A model generated the notes under the pieces. The model saw only the letters and a list, made by a program, of their open reading frames with translations, had not been told where the DNA came from and ran no database searches. The translations under genes and the position numbers were made by a program. From JABJOE01 sp964344145 (GTDB taxonomy: Bacteria > Patescibacteriota > Patescibacteriia > UBA9934): a DNA stretch of 37,742 bases. The stretch spans positions 1-37,742 of the forward strand of contig CAYFME010000013.1 of assembly GCA_964344145.1 (NCBI GenBank), read 5' to 3'. Position 1 is the first letter of the stretch; every line of letters starts with the position of its first letter. This document shows positions 1-7,679 of this stretch, in pieces.

Positions 1-54
1 GAAGTCGTAACAAGGCATCCGTAGCGGAAGCTGTGGATGGATCACCTCCTTTCT
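1..54 (+). rRNA. rrs: 16S rRNA, 3' end (partial)
   Basis: The first 54 bases match the universally conserved end of bacterial 16S rRNA: GAAGTCGTAACAAGG (helix 44/45 region) followed by GGATCACCTCC. The anti-Shine-Dalgarno CCTCC lies at 45-49, so SD-led translation is available to this organism. The 5' part lies outside the window. The mature end is put at 52-54 by analogy. No 23S or 5S follows; a terminator appears about 115 nt downstream. Confidence 0.95.
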
Positions 55-168
55 AGGGAACTAGAATTGTCGACGCTCCCAACGGAGCTCCGCAAGGAGC
101 GAAGTGGAGTAAGAGACGTTGTAATCACATAGTGGTGAACAGCCTCACAGATTGGTCAAATGCAAAAT

Positions 169-193
169 ACACCCTCACGGGTGTTGTTTTGTT
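169..193 (+). terminator. Terminator closing the 16S transcript
   Basis: ACACCC (169-174) and GGGTGT (179-184) form a 6-bp stem with a 4-nt loop, followed by the T-rich run TGTTTTGTT. It lies between the 16S end and the promoter at 203. The 55-168 spacer has no gene; it holds the hairpin GCTCC-GCAA-GGAGC and probably 16S-processing sequence. Confidence 0.75.
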
Positions 194-202
194 ATTGAGT
201 GA

Positions 203-231
203 TTGACAAACGCCGTGATCCGTGCTAGATT
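203..231 (+). promoter_or_regulatory. Sigma70-type promoter of GC-rich gene 270
   Basis: TTGACA (203-208), a 17-nt spacer and TAGATT (226-231). The -35 is consensus. A 38-nt stretch separates the -10 from the ATG and carries AAGGAG at 259-264. Confidence 0.8.
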
Positions 232-269
232 GCCCAGTCCGAAAAGGACAATCTACCCAAGGAGTCGCC

Positions 270-857
270 ATGAAGGCGTACACGGTCGACGGACAGCACG
301 TGATCCCGGGCATCCGGGTCAACCAGGAAGGAACGGGACTGGTCATTGCCAAGGATGGTGAGCCGCTGCCTTTCCTCGCCATTCCAACGGCAACGGGATC
401 GCAGGTCATCGAAGGCCACAAGCCGGAGATCATCGACGGGCGCGTTCTCGCCTGCGAGATCACCATGGCCGGCCCGGCCACCGCAGCCAACCTCATGACC
501 GGAGCCGAGAACAAGCCCTTCGTGGTCAAGGAGGGCCAGGAGAGCGACAGCATCCTGGTGCTCTGGCGCATCCACAGATCTCAGTTCGGATTCATGCCGC
601 CGATGGCGCGCGATGAGAGCAGACCCCCTACCGGGGGTGAGACCGACTTCGCCACTGAGCACGTCGTCTTCGCGCACACCATGAGGACATCCCAGCTGCT
701 GCTGATCATGCCTCCGCACTCAGCATGCATCGCCATCCCCCCGCATCTGGCACAGCACGTGATGGGCTTCATGTCCGATGATGCCATCCACATGCGCCGC
801 GACGACGGCGACCCCTACATCTTCACGCCCTCAGACGACGCCAACGGGCGCGACTGA
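270..857 (+). CDS. Hypothetical protein, GC-rich cassette 1
   Basis: A 195-residue soluble, acidic protein that I do not recognise; no signal peptide or membrane helix is visible. The start at 270 is chosen because AAGGAG (259-264) sits 5 nt before ATG; an upstream in-frame start would overlap the promoter. Notable parts are a His- and Met-rich C-terminal half with IMPPHSACIAIPPH around residues 157-170 and an acidic end. Of the first 40 codons, 30 end in G or C, against 18 of 40 in the background gene at 10873. It is monocistronic, with its own promoter (203-231) and a strong hairpin after the stop (879-902), which suggests transfer as a complete unit. Function unknown. Confidence 0.8.
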   Translation: MKAYTVDGQHVIPGIRVNQEGTGLVIAKDGEPLPFLAIPTATGSQVIEGHKPEIIDGRVLACEITMAGPATAANLMTGAENKPFVVKEGQESDSILVLWRIHRSQFGFMPPMARDESRPPTGGETDFATEHVVFAHTMRTSQLLLIMPPHSACIAIPPHLAQHVMGFMSDDAIHMRRDDGDPYIFTPSDDANGRD

Positions 858-878
858 GATCCGACGGACCCTGCGTAC

Positions 879-911
879 AGCGCCCAGCATCTGCTGGGCG
901 CTCAGTCGTTT
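879..911 (+). terminator. Hairpin terminator after gene 270
   Basis: AGCGCCCAGCA (879-889) and TGCTGGGCGCT (892-902) are a perfect 11-bp inverted repeat, followed by CAGTCGTTTC. The T-run is weak, so termination strength is inferred from the stem. Confidence 0.65.
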
Positions 912-955
912 CACCCCGCGACCACTCTCGGACGGGGCGAACGTGATTCTGGGCG

Positions 956-984
956 TTGACAAAACGCTCATTTCGTGGTTTAAT
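956..984 (+). promoter_or_regulatory. Sigma70-type promoter of GC-rich gene 1016
   Basis: TTGACA (956-961), a 17-nt spacer, TTTAAT (979-984). Same geometry as the promoter at 203. Confidence 0.8.
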
Positions 985-1015
985 GGCGGGCACCTTCAGC
1001 AAAGGAGAGCGCTCT

Positions 1016-1663
1016 ATGCGCATCGCCGACCGACTCACGCTCCGCCTCCTCACCTCCGATGATGGCGAGCCTGAGACCATTCCGCCCGAGATCGACCAGG
1101 GCGTCCTGGTCCAGCTCATGCAGCACACGGATGCCAGTACCGGGCGTGGCTGCTACGTCACCGTGACCAACGCCGACGGCCGCCAGGGCTCCTGCCCCGC
1201 CGAAGAGCTCCGCTTCGCGGACTTCTTCTACCCGGGCGAGGGCCCTGCCGACATCCTCTTCCTCGCCGACCCCCTGCCCGAGGACCTGCGCCGCGCGCTG
1301 ATGGGCACCGTCTGGGTGCGTACCGGCAGCGAGTGGAACCCGAACCTCTTCAAGGCGGTCGGTGACTTCGACTGGGGCGGTGACTCGCTGGGCACCCTCC
1401 TGGTCGGCAAGATCGGCGGCGGTCACATGCCGATGGGGGGACACACCCCGACGATCGTGTACGGCCACCCCGTGCGCTTCATCGCGCAGCTCCTGGAGTG
1501 CTCACAGGCGACCTGCCTGAAGACCGGTGGCTTCGGTCGCAAGTCACTCGAGCGGGCTGAGGCCTTCCTGCGCGACACGCTGCATCTCCCGCCCCTGGGC
1601 ACCAAGCTCCCGGACGACTTCCCCCGGGATCGTCTCGACTTCTCGAAGTTCCCGGACGACTAG
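1016..1663 (+). CDS. GC-rich cassette 2, protein with RpoA-CTD-like tail
   Basis: 215 residues, soluble, acidic. ATG at 1016 follows AAAGGAGAG (1001-1009); the upstream in-frame start coincides with the -35 and is rejected. The first ~150 residues are unrecognised and include a Gly/His-rich stretch (GGGHMPMGGH, about residues 137-146). The C-terminal ~45 residues resemble helices 2-4 of the RNA polymerase alpha C-terminal domain: LKTGGFGRKSL lines up with the E. coli alpha LKTPNLGKKSL, then a helix and an LGxxL ending. In alpha this helix-hairpin-helix binds UP-element DNA and activators; whether that holds here is inference. The gene stands alone with its own promoter and terminator and GC-rich codons, unlike the neighbours on the minus strand. 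Confidence 0.8.
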   Translation: MRIADRLTLRLLTSDDGEPETIPPEIDQGVLVQLMQHTDASTGRGCYVTVTNADGRQGSCPAEELRFADFFYPGEGPADILFLADPLPEDLRRALMGTVWVRTGSEWNPNLFKAVGDFDWGGDSLGTLLVGKIGGGHMPMGGHTPTIVYGHPVRFIAQLLECSQATCLKTGGFGRKSLERAEAFLRDTLHLPPLGTKLPDDFPRDRLDFSKFPDD

Positions 1664-1687
1664 GTCGTCTCGCCACCCAAGACCAAA

Positions 1688-1717
1688 CGCCCCGTCCAGC
1701 CGAGCTGGAACGGGGCG
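1688..1717. terminator. Bidirectional hairpin between convergent genes
   Basis: CGCCCCGT with CCAG pairs with CTGG plus ACGGGGCG. It separates the gene ending at 1663 from the minus-strand gene ending at 1725. The T-run is better on the minus strand (GTTTGGTC). Confidence 0.65.
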
Positions 1718-1724
1718 ATCGTGC

Positions 1725-2261
1725 TTACTCACTACATTGATTGGACAGAATCTTGTTTGTATAAGGCAAAAACGTCAGCTCTATCTCTGACATGCATGAC
1801 TGAGCCGCGGCACTAATCTTATCGAACTGACTTGGCGTGACGTCGAACTCAAACACATCATCTCCTGAGCGAAGTTCAAAGACAATGCGGTCATTCTCGT
1901 CGATTGAAGACTTAAACGACTGCTTGATAAAAATCGTATACGAACCGGTCTGCGTGATCGACCCTGCGTAGCTAACAGGACCTACGGCGATGTCACCAAT
2001 CGGTTTCCAAAAAAAGATGCCAACAACCGCGATGGTCAATACAATACCGACCCAAGCGTAGCCAAATGCTTTGCCAATGATCCAGGAAAGAGCGAGAAAC
2101 CCCGTGGCAAAGACGCCGACATGCAACACGGAAAACAGCAACCACACCTCTGTTCCCATCCCCAAACGAAAAAGTGGAGCGCCAAAGACAGCAATCGCTC
2201 CATAAACAATGAGGGCAATCTGCCAACCCGATAACACGTCCTGTCTCCTTTTTAACTTCAT
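1725..2261 (-). CDS. Small integral membrane protein, unknown
   Basis: 178 residues. Three hydrophobic segments, at about residues 12-32, 38-62 and 64-88, are followed by a polar C-terminal domain of about 80 residues that contains a beta-rich section (SYTIFIKQSF, RIVFELRSGDDVFEFDV) and two late Cys residues. I do not recognise the family. It starts 3 nt after the stop of the gene at 2265-3116 and probably shares its transcript together with the ATP-grasp gene upstream. Background codon usage, no sign of transfer. Confidence 0.75.
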   Translation of the reverse strand: MKLKRRQDVLSGWQIALIVYGAIAVFGAPLFRLGMGTEVWLLFSVLHVGVFATGFLALSWIIGKAFGYAWVGIVLTIAVVGIFFWKPIGDIAVGPVSYAGSITQTGSYTIFIKQSFKSSIDENDRIVFELRSGDDVFEFDVTPSQFDKISAAAQSCMSEIELTFLPYTNKILSNQCSE

Positions 2262-2264
2262 GCG

Positions 2265-3116
2265 TTATTGCTTCACCACTTTAACCTTCTTCCCAGGAAT
2301 ATCTGGGTAAAGATTTGTATAAGTAGCCAATCGATACTTCTTCAACGACTTGATAAGAGACCTTGGAACAAACCCGGAGCGGACAATGGGTTCTGGGAAA
2401 TATGGAATGGATCCAATCTCATGGAAGAGTCGAATTAACGGCTTCCATGTCCAACCAGAGCGCCCCCACTGCAACAAATCCAATCGACGCAAAACAAGGA
2501 GTAGTAAAACAACGCTCGTAGCCAAAAGTCCAAACATCAATTGCAAAAAGAGCGTCTCGTGTGGCATGAGCGTTATGCAAATCTCCAAAATCAATCCCAA
2601 CAACAAGAGCGATCCCCATTCATATGCTTTCATACGGCTTCCAGTTGCATTAACAATAAACCGATCTGACTCCAGTATCGGTTCAACGAGCTCAATCATC
2701 CTGCCATGCAACAACTGCTGCGTGTTCGTTCTAGGTTTCAGAGAAAAAATATACGCTTGCAAATCAAGAAGGGTTGGTGTGGTATAATGATAATCTTCCA
2801 ACTTATAGTCCAGCTGCGCGACAAGGTAAGCGTCGATTACGCCTCGACACTTCTCCATCTGCTTTTTCCCAAAGACTTTACTTGCTTGATAAATATTCAA
2901 CAATCGCGCATCGTCGGTTAGAAGATAATTCTTCAATGTTGTGTAGCGACTGTAGCGATTCGAGAATAGGAAACCAAAAACAATAGCAAACAAAAACGTA
3001 CTGATCGAAAGCAATACCTCGATCGACTCCTGATCATCTGCCGGCTCCACGACCTGAAACAACAGAAAGAAAAAGGCAAATGTCGCCGCCAATCTAACGT
3101 AAATGTTCCTCCACAT
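2265..3116 (-). CDS. Four-helix membrane protein, DUF4239-like topology
   Basis: 283 residues. Two N-terminal hydrophobic helices (about 8-24 and 34-51), a soluble central region of about 110 residues, then two further helices (about 168-190 and 192-210) and a basic C-terminal tail. This two-plus-two arrangement with a long soluble middle resembles the DUF4239/bestrophin-like membrane proteins, but I see no diagnostic motif. It lies 6 nt downstream of the ATP-grasp gene and 3 nt upstream of another membrane protein, so the three are probably one operon. Function unknown. Confidence 0.7.
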   Translation of the reverse strand: MWRNIYVRLAATFAFFFLLFQVVEPADDQESIEVLLSISTFLFAIVFGFLFSNRYSRYTTLKNYLLTDDARLLNIYQASKVFGKKQMEKCRGVIDAYLVAQLDYKLEDYHYTTPTLLDLQAYIFSLKPRTNTQQLLHGRMIELVEPILESDRFIVNATGSRMKAYEWGSLLLLGLILEICITLMPHETLFLQLMFGLLATSVVLLLLVLRRLDLLQWGRSGWTWKPLIRLFHEIGSIPYFPEPIVRSGFVPRSLIKSLKKYRLATYTNLYPDIPGKKVKVVKQ

Positions 3117-3122
3117 ACAACG

Positions 3123-4406
3123 TTAGTATATCACGTTGTCCAGTATATTTTGTAAACGATCGGTAGTCTCTCGACGATCCCCTCCCGTCACCACAGCATA
3201 TCCAACGTACCCATCCTCAAACCGCATCCCCTTTTTGTAAAACAGACTTTTGTACGTTGATGATGGATGGTCAAATGCCCCTGACAAACCCCCCTCATGC
3301 CAAGCGTCCTTCAACACAAACCCATGTTTGTCTGGTTTGATCTTTGAGTGTGCCCAAACGTGTGGATACTGAATCTGCGCAAACGTTTTTCCAAATAACG
3401 TGTGGTCATCGATTGCGCAGTCGAGTTCATGGTCTGTCAGATTGATACCAACCGCCTCAAGCGCGAGGAGATTACAAACGTATCCACCTTGACGGCGCGG
3501 ATTGAGATCAACCGTGTACAGATTGTCGTTCTTGTCGACTAAAAAATCACATCCGAACGTTCCGCGAAATCCTTCACGTGACAGATGGTCGCCGATTGTC
3601 TTGGTGATATGTAGTATCTGCTCAATCTGCTCAGAGGATGCGCTTGTCGGGTACACATTTCCAAGATAACGCTTCCCGCGCATGAGCTGATCGGTGATAA
3701 CCAACGGCACCGTCCGATTCTCATCGATAACGATTGCGTTAATATTCAGCTCAAGCGCGAGGTCGAGCAGTTTGGTCACCACAAACGGCGCCTCGCGGTT
3801 TACGTCTCTCAACCCCTTCTTGAATGACCGCCAATCCTCCGGCGTGTAAACGTACGCGCTCTCGTTGCCGCCGGACGTGAACGACGAACTGACGAAACAA
3901 GGTGCAAGTTGATTGATCCGTTCGTCAATTTGTACTGCAGACAAAATCTCTCCCGGAACCGGTGACACACCCAGTTCGTGAAACAGCCGGTAATGCGCAG
4001 CCTTGGAATCGTACTTCGTAGCGATCGCCGATGCCGGACCAAGCATGGTGAACCGATCATCGGTATCGTCAAAGAACGAAGACGTAAAGCTGTAGACGGG
4101 AACAATCGGTTGGCGCGGAGCAATCTCATCGACGATCTTCGCCACCTCGTCAGAACGCAGAAACTCCACATTCAGATCCTCATATTCCTGCAAGTCAATG
4201 ACATCATTGGCATCGTCTCCTAGACGTTCGTTCAAAATGATAAACGGATCATCTTGATAAAACGCATTCGGAGCGGCACTCAAAACGTTGATCGCCTGCC
4301 ATGTCCCGCCGTAGCGCCTCTCCAAGGAACCGGCCATCAGACGATTCGCCTCCACAAAACGTGGGCCAAGGAGCGAAAAGAAATACTGTCGATCAGATCT
4401 GAGCAT
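3123..4406 (-). CDS. ATP-grasp domain protein
   Basis: 427 residues. The ATP-grasp fold is supported by FVVTKLLDLALELNINAIV in the nucleotide-binding region and by a C-terminal metal-binding block, GCDFLVDKNDNLYTVDLNPR followed by QGGY, where Asp and Asn of DLNPR would bind Mg-ATP. Such enzymes join a carboxylate to an amine or thiol through an acyl phosphate; the substrate cannot be read from sequence. The N-terminal ~130 residues form the pre-ATP-grasp domain. First gene of a probable three-gene minus-strand operon with two membrane proteins, which hints at envelope or metabolite modification (inference). The ATG is 9 nt after a TACGCT -10, so the mRNA is probably leaderless. Confidence 0.8.
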   Translation of the reverse strand: MLRSDRQYFFSLLGPRFVEANRLMAGSLERRYGGTWQAINVLSAAPNAFYQDDPFIILNERLGDDANDVIDLQEYEDLNVEFLRSDEVAKIVDEIAPRQPIVPVYSFTSSFFDDTDDRFTMLGPASAIATKYDSKAAHYRLFHELGVSPVPGEILSAVQIDERINQLAPCFVSSSFTSGGNESAYVYTPEDWRSFKKGLRDVNREAPFVVTKLLDLALELNINAIVIDENRTVPLVITDQLMRGKRYLGNVYPTSASSEQIEQILHITKTIGDHLSREGFRGTFGCDFLVDKNDNLYTVDLNPRRQGGYVCNLLALEAVGINLTDHELDCAIDDHTLFGKTFAQIQYPHVWAHSKIKPDKHGFVLKDAWHEGGLSGAFDHPSSTYKSLFYKKGMRFEDGYVGYAVVTGGDRRETTDRLQNILDNVIY

Positions 4407-4415
4407 ACGCTACGG

Positions 4416-4445
4416 AGCGTAACAGAAATTTCGTGTAAATTTCAA
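4416..4445 (-). promoter_or_regulatory. Promoter of the ATP-grasp operon, leaderless type
   Basis: On the minus strand TTGAAA (4440-4445), an 18-nt spacer and TACGCT (4416-4421) preceded by TG. Only 9 nt separate the -10 from the ATG at 4406. Confidence 0.65.
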
Positions 4446-4447
4446 CA

Positions 4448-4476
4448 TTGTCTCGTTCAGCACAGTCGTGTAATGT
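4448..4476 (+). promoter_or_regulatory. Promoter of gene 4485, leaderless type
   Basis: TTGTCT (4448-4453), a 17-nt spacer, TAATGT (4471-4476). The ATG follows after 8 nt. It is divergent to the promoter at 4416-4445, with the two -35 boxes 2 nt apart. Confidence 0.65.
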
Positions 4477-4484
4477 ATTGCCAT

Positions 4485-5513
4485 ATGAATAGAGATGTGA
4501 AAGGTGGCGGAGATCCAGCACGCAAAGGGGGATCATTTGGCGAGCGTGTTGCCGAGCAAGCTGAGGCGCGTCAGCGGATGCGTGAAATCATGGATACCCT
4601 CACTGAGTGTGGAATCAACAGCGTGCATATTACGGAGACAGTGATGGAGCGACTAATGCGACTCCATGAGATGACGCGAACGTTTAAAGACGAAAGGCGA
4701 GCTGTTGAGTTCGCCATCGATTTGCAGATTTATCTCATCGACAACGTACCCGAACGTCAACCGACCGGTGATCAAATGGATGCCATCTTTGGTGGAACAT
4801 TTTTTACGGACATTGGAAAAACCGGCCCGGCAGATGCAACGCCCGAGCAATCGATGGCCGTTACCCGCCTGTATGGTGTTGATCTAAAATGGTCTCCAAA
4901 AAAATCAGCAGCAGAATTTGTCGACACGTTGCTGAGTGGAGATATTGACAAGCTCCTTACCTATCTGGAATCGATCAATTTTCAACCTGAAGGGGAAACA
5001 CTCGAAGCATACGCCGAACGTTTCATTAAAGAACATGTTGATCGCTACCCAGAACAGCCCGCTGATGCCCTTCTAGCGGATCTCGCATCCATTGAGCGCA
5101 TGTCGTCTGATATGGATATGCGAGACTTCTGGGACGCGCATGTGTACTGGAGCTATGACCTCATCAAGGATAGCGATCTGCCCGAGGCATCAAAAATCGC
5201 CGCGGCCAGTCATCACATTCTGGAAGGCAACTTCCCTCCAGAGGTGATCGACGAAACGGGGAGAATCGTAGGAACAGATGATTATATTGGACTCCCCGAA
5301 GCGTGGGTAATGATGCTCGACAAATACGATGCCCAACGAAATCGTGCAGGTGCTACGCACGATGAGGCCATCCTTTGGCTATCAGGGCTGGAGCAGAGGG
5401 AGAGTTGGTCAAAACTCGACACCAAGGTTCAAGAAATTCTTGATCAAACGATCACAGACATCGATGTAGCAATGGGAGCGATTGAGACCAGAGCAGACGA
5501 GGCGGCAGCATAG
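4485..5513 (+). CDS. Hypothetical helical protein
   Basis: 342 residues, almost entirely predicted alpha-helical, acidic and without Cys-rich, signal or membrane segments except for a single CG pair near residue 40. No family recognised. The start at 4485 is preferred over the longer frame because a good promoter (4448-4476) puts the transcript start at or just before this ATG; no Shine-Dalgarno is present. A weak CACCG/CGGTG hairpin (about 5530-5544) follows the stop, and then the structured element 5594-5718 separates it from the oppositely oriented tRNA cluster. Confidence 0.75.
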   Translation: MNRDVKGGGDPARKGGSFGERVAEQAEARQRMREIMDTLTECGINSVHITETVMERLMRLHEMTRTFKDERRAVEFAIDLQIYLIDNVPERQPTGDQMDAIFGGTFFTDIGKTGPADATPEQSMAVTRLYGVDLKWSPKKSAAEFVDTLLSGDIDKLLTYLESINFQPEGETLEAYAERFIKEHVDRYPEQPADALLADLASIERMSSDMDMRDFWDAHVYWSYDLIKDSDLPEASKIAAASHHILEGNFPPEVIDETGRIVGTDDYIGLPEAWVMMLDKYDAQRNRAGATHDEAILWLSGLEQRESWSKLDTKVQEILDQTITDIDVAMGAIETRADEAAA

Positions 5514-5593
5514 AAGGCAACAAAACAGCACCGACAATCGGTGGCCAAAATAAAACATGCTACATTGGAGATAGTTTTAAAAAGGGGACATGC

Positions 5594-5718
5594 TAAAACT
5601 CCCTGATTTGAGATCAGTTTCGGTGCACGGGTGGCGGTCAAGGAGTCGTACTGCTTTGTACGATGACGATGACCGTCGGGACCCGTAAGCCGAAAATGGT
5701 CCAAATCAGAGAGTTTTA
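5594..5718. repeat. Structured intergenic element, copy 1
   Basis: A 125-nt near-complete hairpin with nested helices. TAAAACTC (5594-5601) pairs with GAGTTTTA (5711-5718); CTGATTTG (5603-5610) with CAAATCAG (5702-5709); GATCAGTTTCGG (5612-5623) with CCGAAAATGGTC (5690-5701); ACGGGT (5627-5632) with ACCCGT (5681-5686); GGTCA (5636-5640) with TGACC (5670-5674); TCGTAC (5646-5651) with GTACGA (5658-5663). The internal loop AGGAG/TGACGA and the strand GTCGGG are shared with the copy at 12207-12326. It ends 1 nt from the CCA of tRNA-Ile and lies between convergent units. Direction of transcription unknown. Confidence 0.8.
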
Positions 5719-5719
5719 G

Positions 5720-5796
5720 TGGTGGGTGTACCTGGACTTGAACCAGGGACCTCAGTCTTATCAGGACTGCGCTCTAACCACCTGAGCTATACACCC
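5720..5796 (-). tRNA. tRNA-Ile (GAT)
   Basis: Full cloverleaf on the minus strand. Acceptor GGGTGTA (5' end at 5796) pairs with TACACCC, discriminator A, and CCA is encoded at 5720-5722. The anticodon loop CTGATAA gives GAT. It is the last tRNA of a Lys-Phe-Ile cluster. Confidence 0.95.
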
Positions 5797-5800
5797 ATAA

Positions 5801-5911
5801 TGTCCCAGATTGGCGCCCTGCCGGCTTGCGGCTGTGCTCCTCAACAACGTACAGGAAGTACGTCTTTCTGCGGTGCTCGCCGCGCACCGACATTGCATCC
5901 AATCTGAAACA
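5801..5911. repeat. Structured spacer between tRNA-Ile and tRNA-Phe, element relative
   Basis: Outer helix TGTCCCAGATTGG (5801-5813) with CCAATCTGAAACA (5899-5911), 13 bp including two GU-type pairs. Inside are ACGTAC-AGGAA-GTACGT (5847-5863) and CGGTGC/GCACCG (5871-5889). The ACGTAC hairpin flanked by a CTCCTCA/TCTTTCT-like loop resembles the reverse complement of the element at 12207-12326. It sits inside a tRNA transcript, so it may also serve in tRNA processing. Confidence 0.55.
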
Positions 5912-5924
5912 TTCTGTTTTTCTC

Positions 5925-5999
5925 TGGTGCCTGGGGAGGGAATCGAACCCACGACACGAGGTTCTTCAGACCTCTGCTCTACCACTGAGCTACCCAGGC
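5925..5999 (-). tRNA. tRNA-Phe (GAA)
   Basis: Minus strand. Acceptor GCCTGGG (5' end at 5999) pairs with CCCAGGC, discriminator A, encoded CCA at 5925-5927. The anticodon loop CTGAAGA gives GAA. It is 1 nt from the CCA end of tRNA-Lys. Confidence 0.95.
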
Positions 6000-6000
6000 A

Positions 6001-6075
6001 TGGTGCGCTGAGAGGGATTCGAACCCCCGACCAATTGGTTAAGAGCCAACTGCTCTACCACTGAGCTATCAGCGC
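6001..6075 (-). tRNA. tRNA-Lys (CTT)
   Basis: Minus strand. Acceptor GCGCTGA (5' end at 6075) pairs with TCAGCGC, discriminator A, encoded CCA at 6001-6003. The anticodon loop CTCTTAA gives CTT. The gene abuts the N gap directly. Confidence 0.95.
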
Positions 6076-6175
6076 NNNNNNNNNNNNNNNNNNNNNNNNN
6101 NNNNNNNNNNNNNNNNNNNNNNNNNNNNNNNNNNNNNNNNNNNNNNNNNNNNNNNNNNNNNNNNNNNNNNNNNNN
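6076..6175. other. Assembly gap (100 N)
   Basis: Exactly 100 N, the usual scaffold filler, so the real length is unknown. The missing DNA lies between the trmB 3' end and tRNA-Lys and may hold more tRNAs of the same cluster. Confidence 0.99.
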
Positions 6176-6883
6176 TTTTTGAAAAAGCGAGGTAATAATA
6201 GAGAATACTGAGCGTTTCGTCAAGGGCGAAACAAACCGGAAACGGAGGTATTTAATCGTTTTGCTGGTCTTGAGGAATTTCCCTTCAAATCGGGTTTGAA
6301 TAGCCGTTGCCGGATGATTTGACTCGTAGATATCGTCGACCTTCTCCAGTTGCTCAACATCGTCTCTTTGCTCGAGTACGTCGAGTGTATAGCTGAACAT
6401 CAGATCGCTATCGGTCTTCAGATGAACCACCCCGCCTGGCTTAAGGATCGATTTGTACAGATCGAGAAACCGCGGAGCTGTAAGACGCTTCTTCGCCTGC
6501 GACTTCTTTGGTCGAGGTCCCGGAAACGTCAGCCAAATCTCGTCGACTTCATCTGAAGCAAAGAACTGATCGATCTCTTCGATACGAACGCGCAAGAACG
6601 CGACGTTCTTTAGTCCTTCGTCAATCGCCCACTGACTTCCATACCAAATCCTATCGCCCTTGATGTCCACGCCAACGTAATTCTTGTCCGCGTTCTCTCG
6701 CGCCAGGCCAACCGTGTATTCACCTCGACCACATCCAAGCTCAAGCACGATCGGCGCATCGTTTTTGAAATACAACGAACGCCAGTTTCCTTTAATCTGG
6801 CTGTACAGGTCCTTTCCAGGCTCGATGATATTGTCACGCTGTGCGTTGTCGGCAAAGCGCTCTTTCTTCCCACGACGTCCCAT
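6176..6883 (-). CDS. trmB: tRNA (guanine-N7)-methyltransferase, 3' end in gap
   Basis: 236 codons to the gap with no stop, so the C-terminal end is undefined. TrmB methylates N7 of G46 in the tRNA variable loop using S-adenosylmethionine. The SAM motif is LELGCGRGEY (about residues 47-56), and FPGPRPKKSQAKKRL is the family's FPDPWPKK block in a diverged form. HLKTDS follows. Start: ATG at 6883 comes 1 nt after the stop of the upstream amidotransferase; an earlier start at 6904 would overlap it. The usual length is about 210-240 residues, so little is missing. The tRNA-cluster promoter (6195-6223) lies inside its 3' end. Confidence 0.9.
6195..6223 (-). promoter_or_regulatory. Likely promoter of the Lys-Phe-Ile tRNA cluster
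   Basis: Minus strand TTGACG (6218-6223), a 17-nt spacer, TATTAT (6195-6200). It overlaps the end of trmB and points across the gap to the tRNA genes. Confidence 0.65.
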
Positions 6884-6884
6884 A

Positions 6885-7616
6885 CTATCGATAGCGATCG
6901 ACAAACCGCTTCATAATCTCCATTGGTGTGGTGATCACCTTGTCGGCAAAATACGCCTTAATCTTGTCCAGCTCATCTGGTGGAAAATATCCCTCATGCT
7001 GATACGCGTCCGCTCGCACATTGACAACCCCTTGATCTGCTTCCGGATGAAACTGTGTTGCATACACATTCTGACCAATGCGGAACATATGTGTTGGGCA
7101 CGCATCAGAACTTGCCAGCACAACCGCACCCTCAGGAAGCTGTTGGCAAGACTCTTTGTGGCCTGAGACGGCGAGAAACGGACTCGGCAATCCCGCAAGC
7201 AATGGATCCTTCTGTCCTTCTGGTAAAATATAGATATCAGCCGCCTGTAGGTCCTCCGCGTACGCACCCTTTCCCATTTGGCCGCCACACACTTCTGTTA
7301 AAACGCCAAGGCCATAGCATGCTCCGAGGTACGGCACATCTCTCTTCACGATCTCGCGCATCAACGGCTCAAGCTCTTGCTCAAATCGCTTCTGTGCTTG
7401 GGATTTCTTTTCTTCTTTGTCGGAGATGTTGCTCGGACCTCCACCAATAATCACCCCTGCGTAATCATCCAGATCAATCGCTGGCAAAGGCCCTTGTTCC
7501 ATGCGAACGCGATGAACCTCAGACTCCTTCAATCCTCCGTACCTCAAGAATGCCTCGAACTCATTATCCGAGACAACATCAAGGGGTCGCAATTGGAGAA
7601 TCAAAAATGGTTTCAT
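6885..7616 (-). CDS. Class I glutamine amidotransferase domain protein
   Basis: 243 residues. It has the GMP-synthase-type class I glutaminase fold: the oxyanion loop VIIGGGPSNIS, nucleophile Cys in YLGACYGLG (the family pattern is GxCxG), and the His-Glu pair in QFHPEAD. It should release ammonia from glutamine for a partner synthase, but no synthetase domain is fused or adjacent, so the acceptor is unknown. Start at 7616 (MKPFLILQLRP) is the natural beta-strand start; longer frames would run through the tRNA-Pro region. It is followed 1 nt later by trmB, and the two probably share a transcript. Confidence 0.85.
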   Translation of the reverse strand: MKPFLILQLRPLDVVSDNEFEAFLRYGGLKESEVHRVRMEQGPLPAIDLDDYAGVIIGGGPSNISDKEEKKSQAQKRFEQELEPLMREIVKRDVPYLGACYGLGVLTEVCGGQMGKGAYAEDLQAADIYILPEGQKDPLLAGLPSPFLAVSGHKESCQQLPEGAVVLASSDACPTHMFRIGQNVYATQFHPEADQGVVNVRADAYQHEGYFPPDELDKIKAYFADKVITTPMEIMKRFVDRYR

Positions 7617-7629
7617 ACGTAATGAAAAA

Positions 7630-7678
7630 GCATTGTATTGGAGATTATCACGATAATAGCCCAATACAATGCTTTTTT
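7630..7678. terminator. Bidirectional terminator between tRNA-Pro and the amidotransferase gene
   Basis: GCATTGTATTGG (7630-7641) and CCAATACAATGC (7661-7672) form a perfect 12-bp stem, with an inner ATTATC/ATAAT pairing. TTTTTT follows on the plus strand and TTTTT on the minus strand. On the minus strand it ends the tRNA-Pro transcript. Confidence 0.85.
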
Positions 7679-7679
7679 C

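Noticed and set aside
5594..5718. Hammerhead-type self-cleaving ribozyme in the structured element
   Set aside because: CGAAA is present but the CTGATGA core and the three-helix layout are missing.
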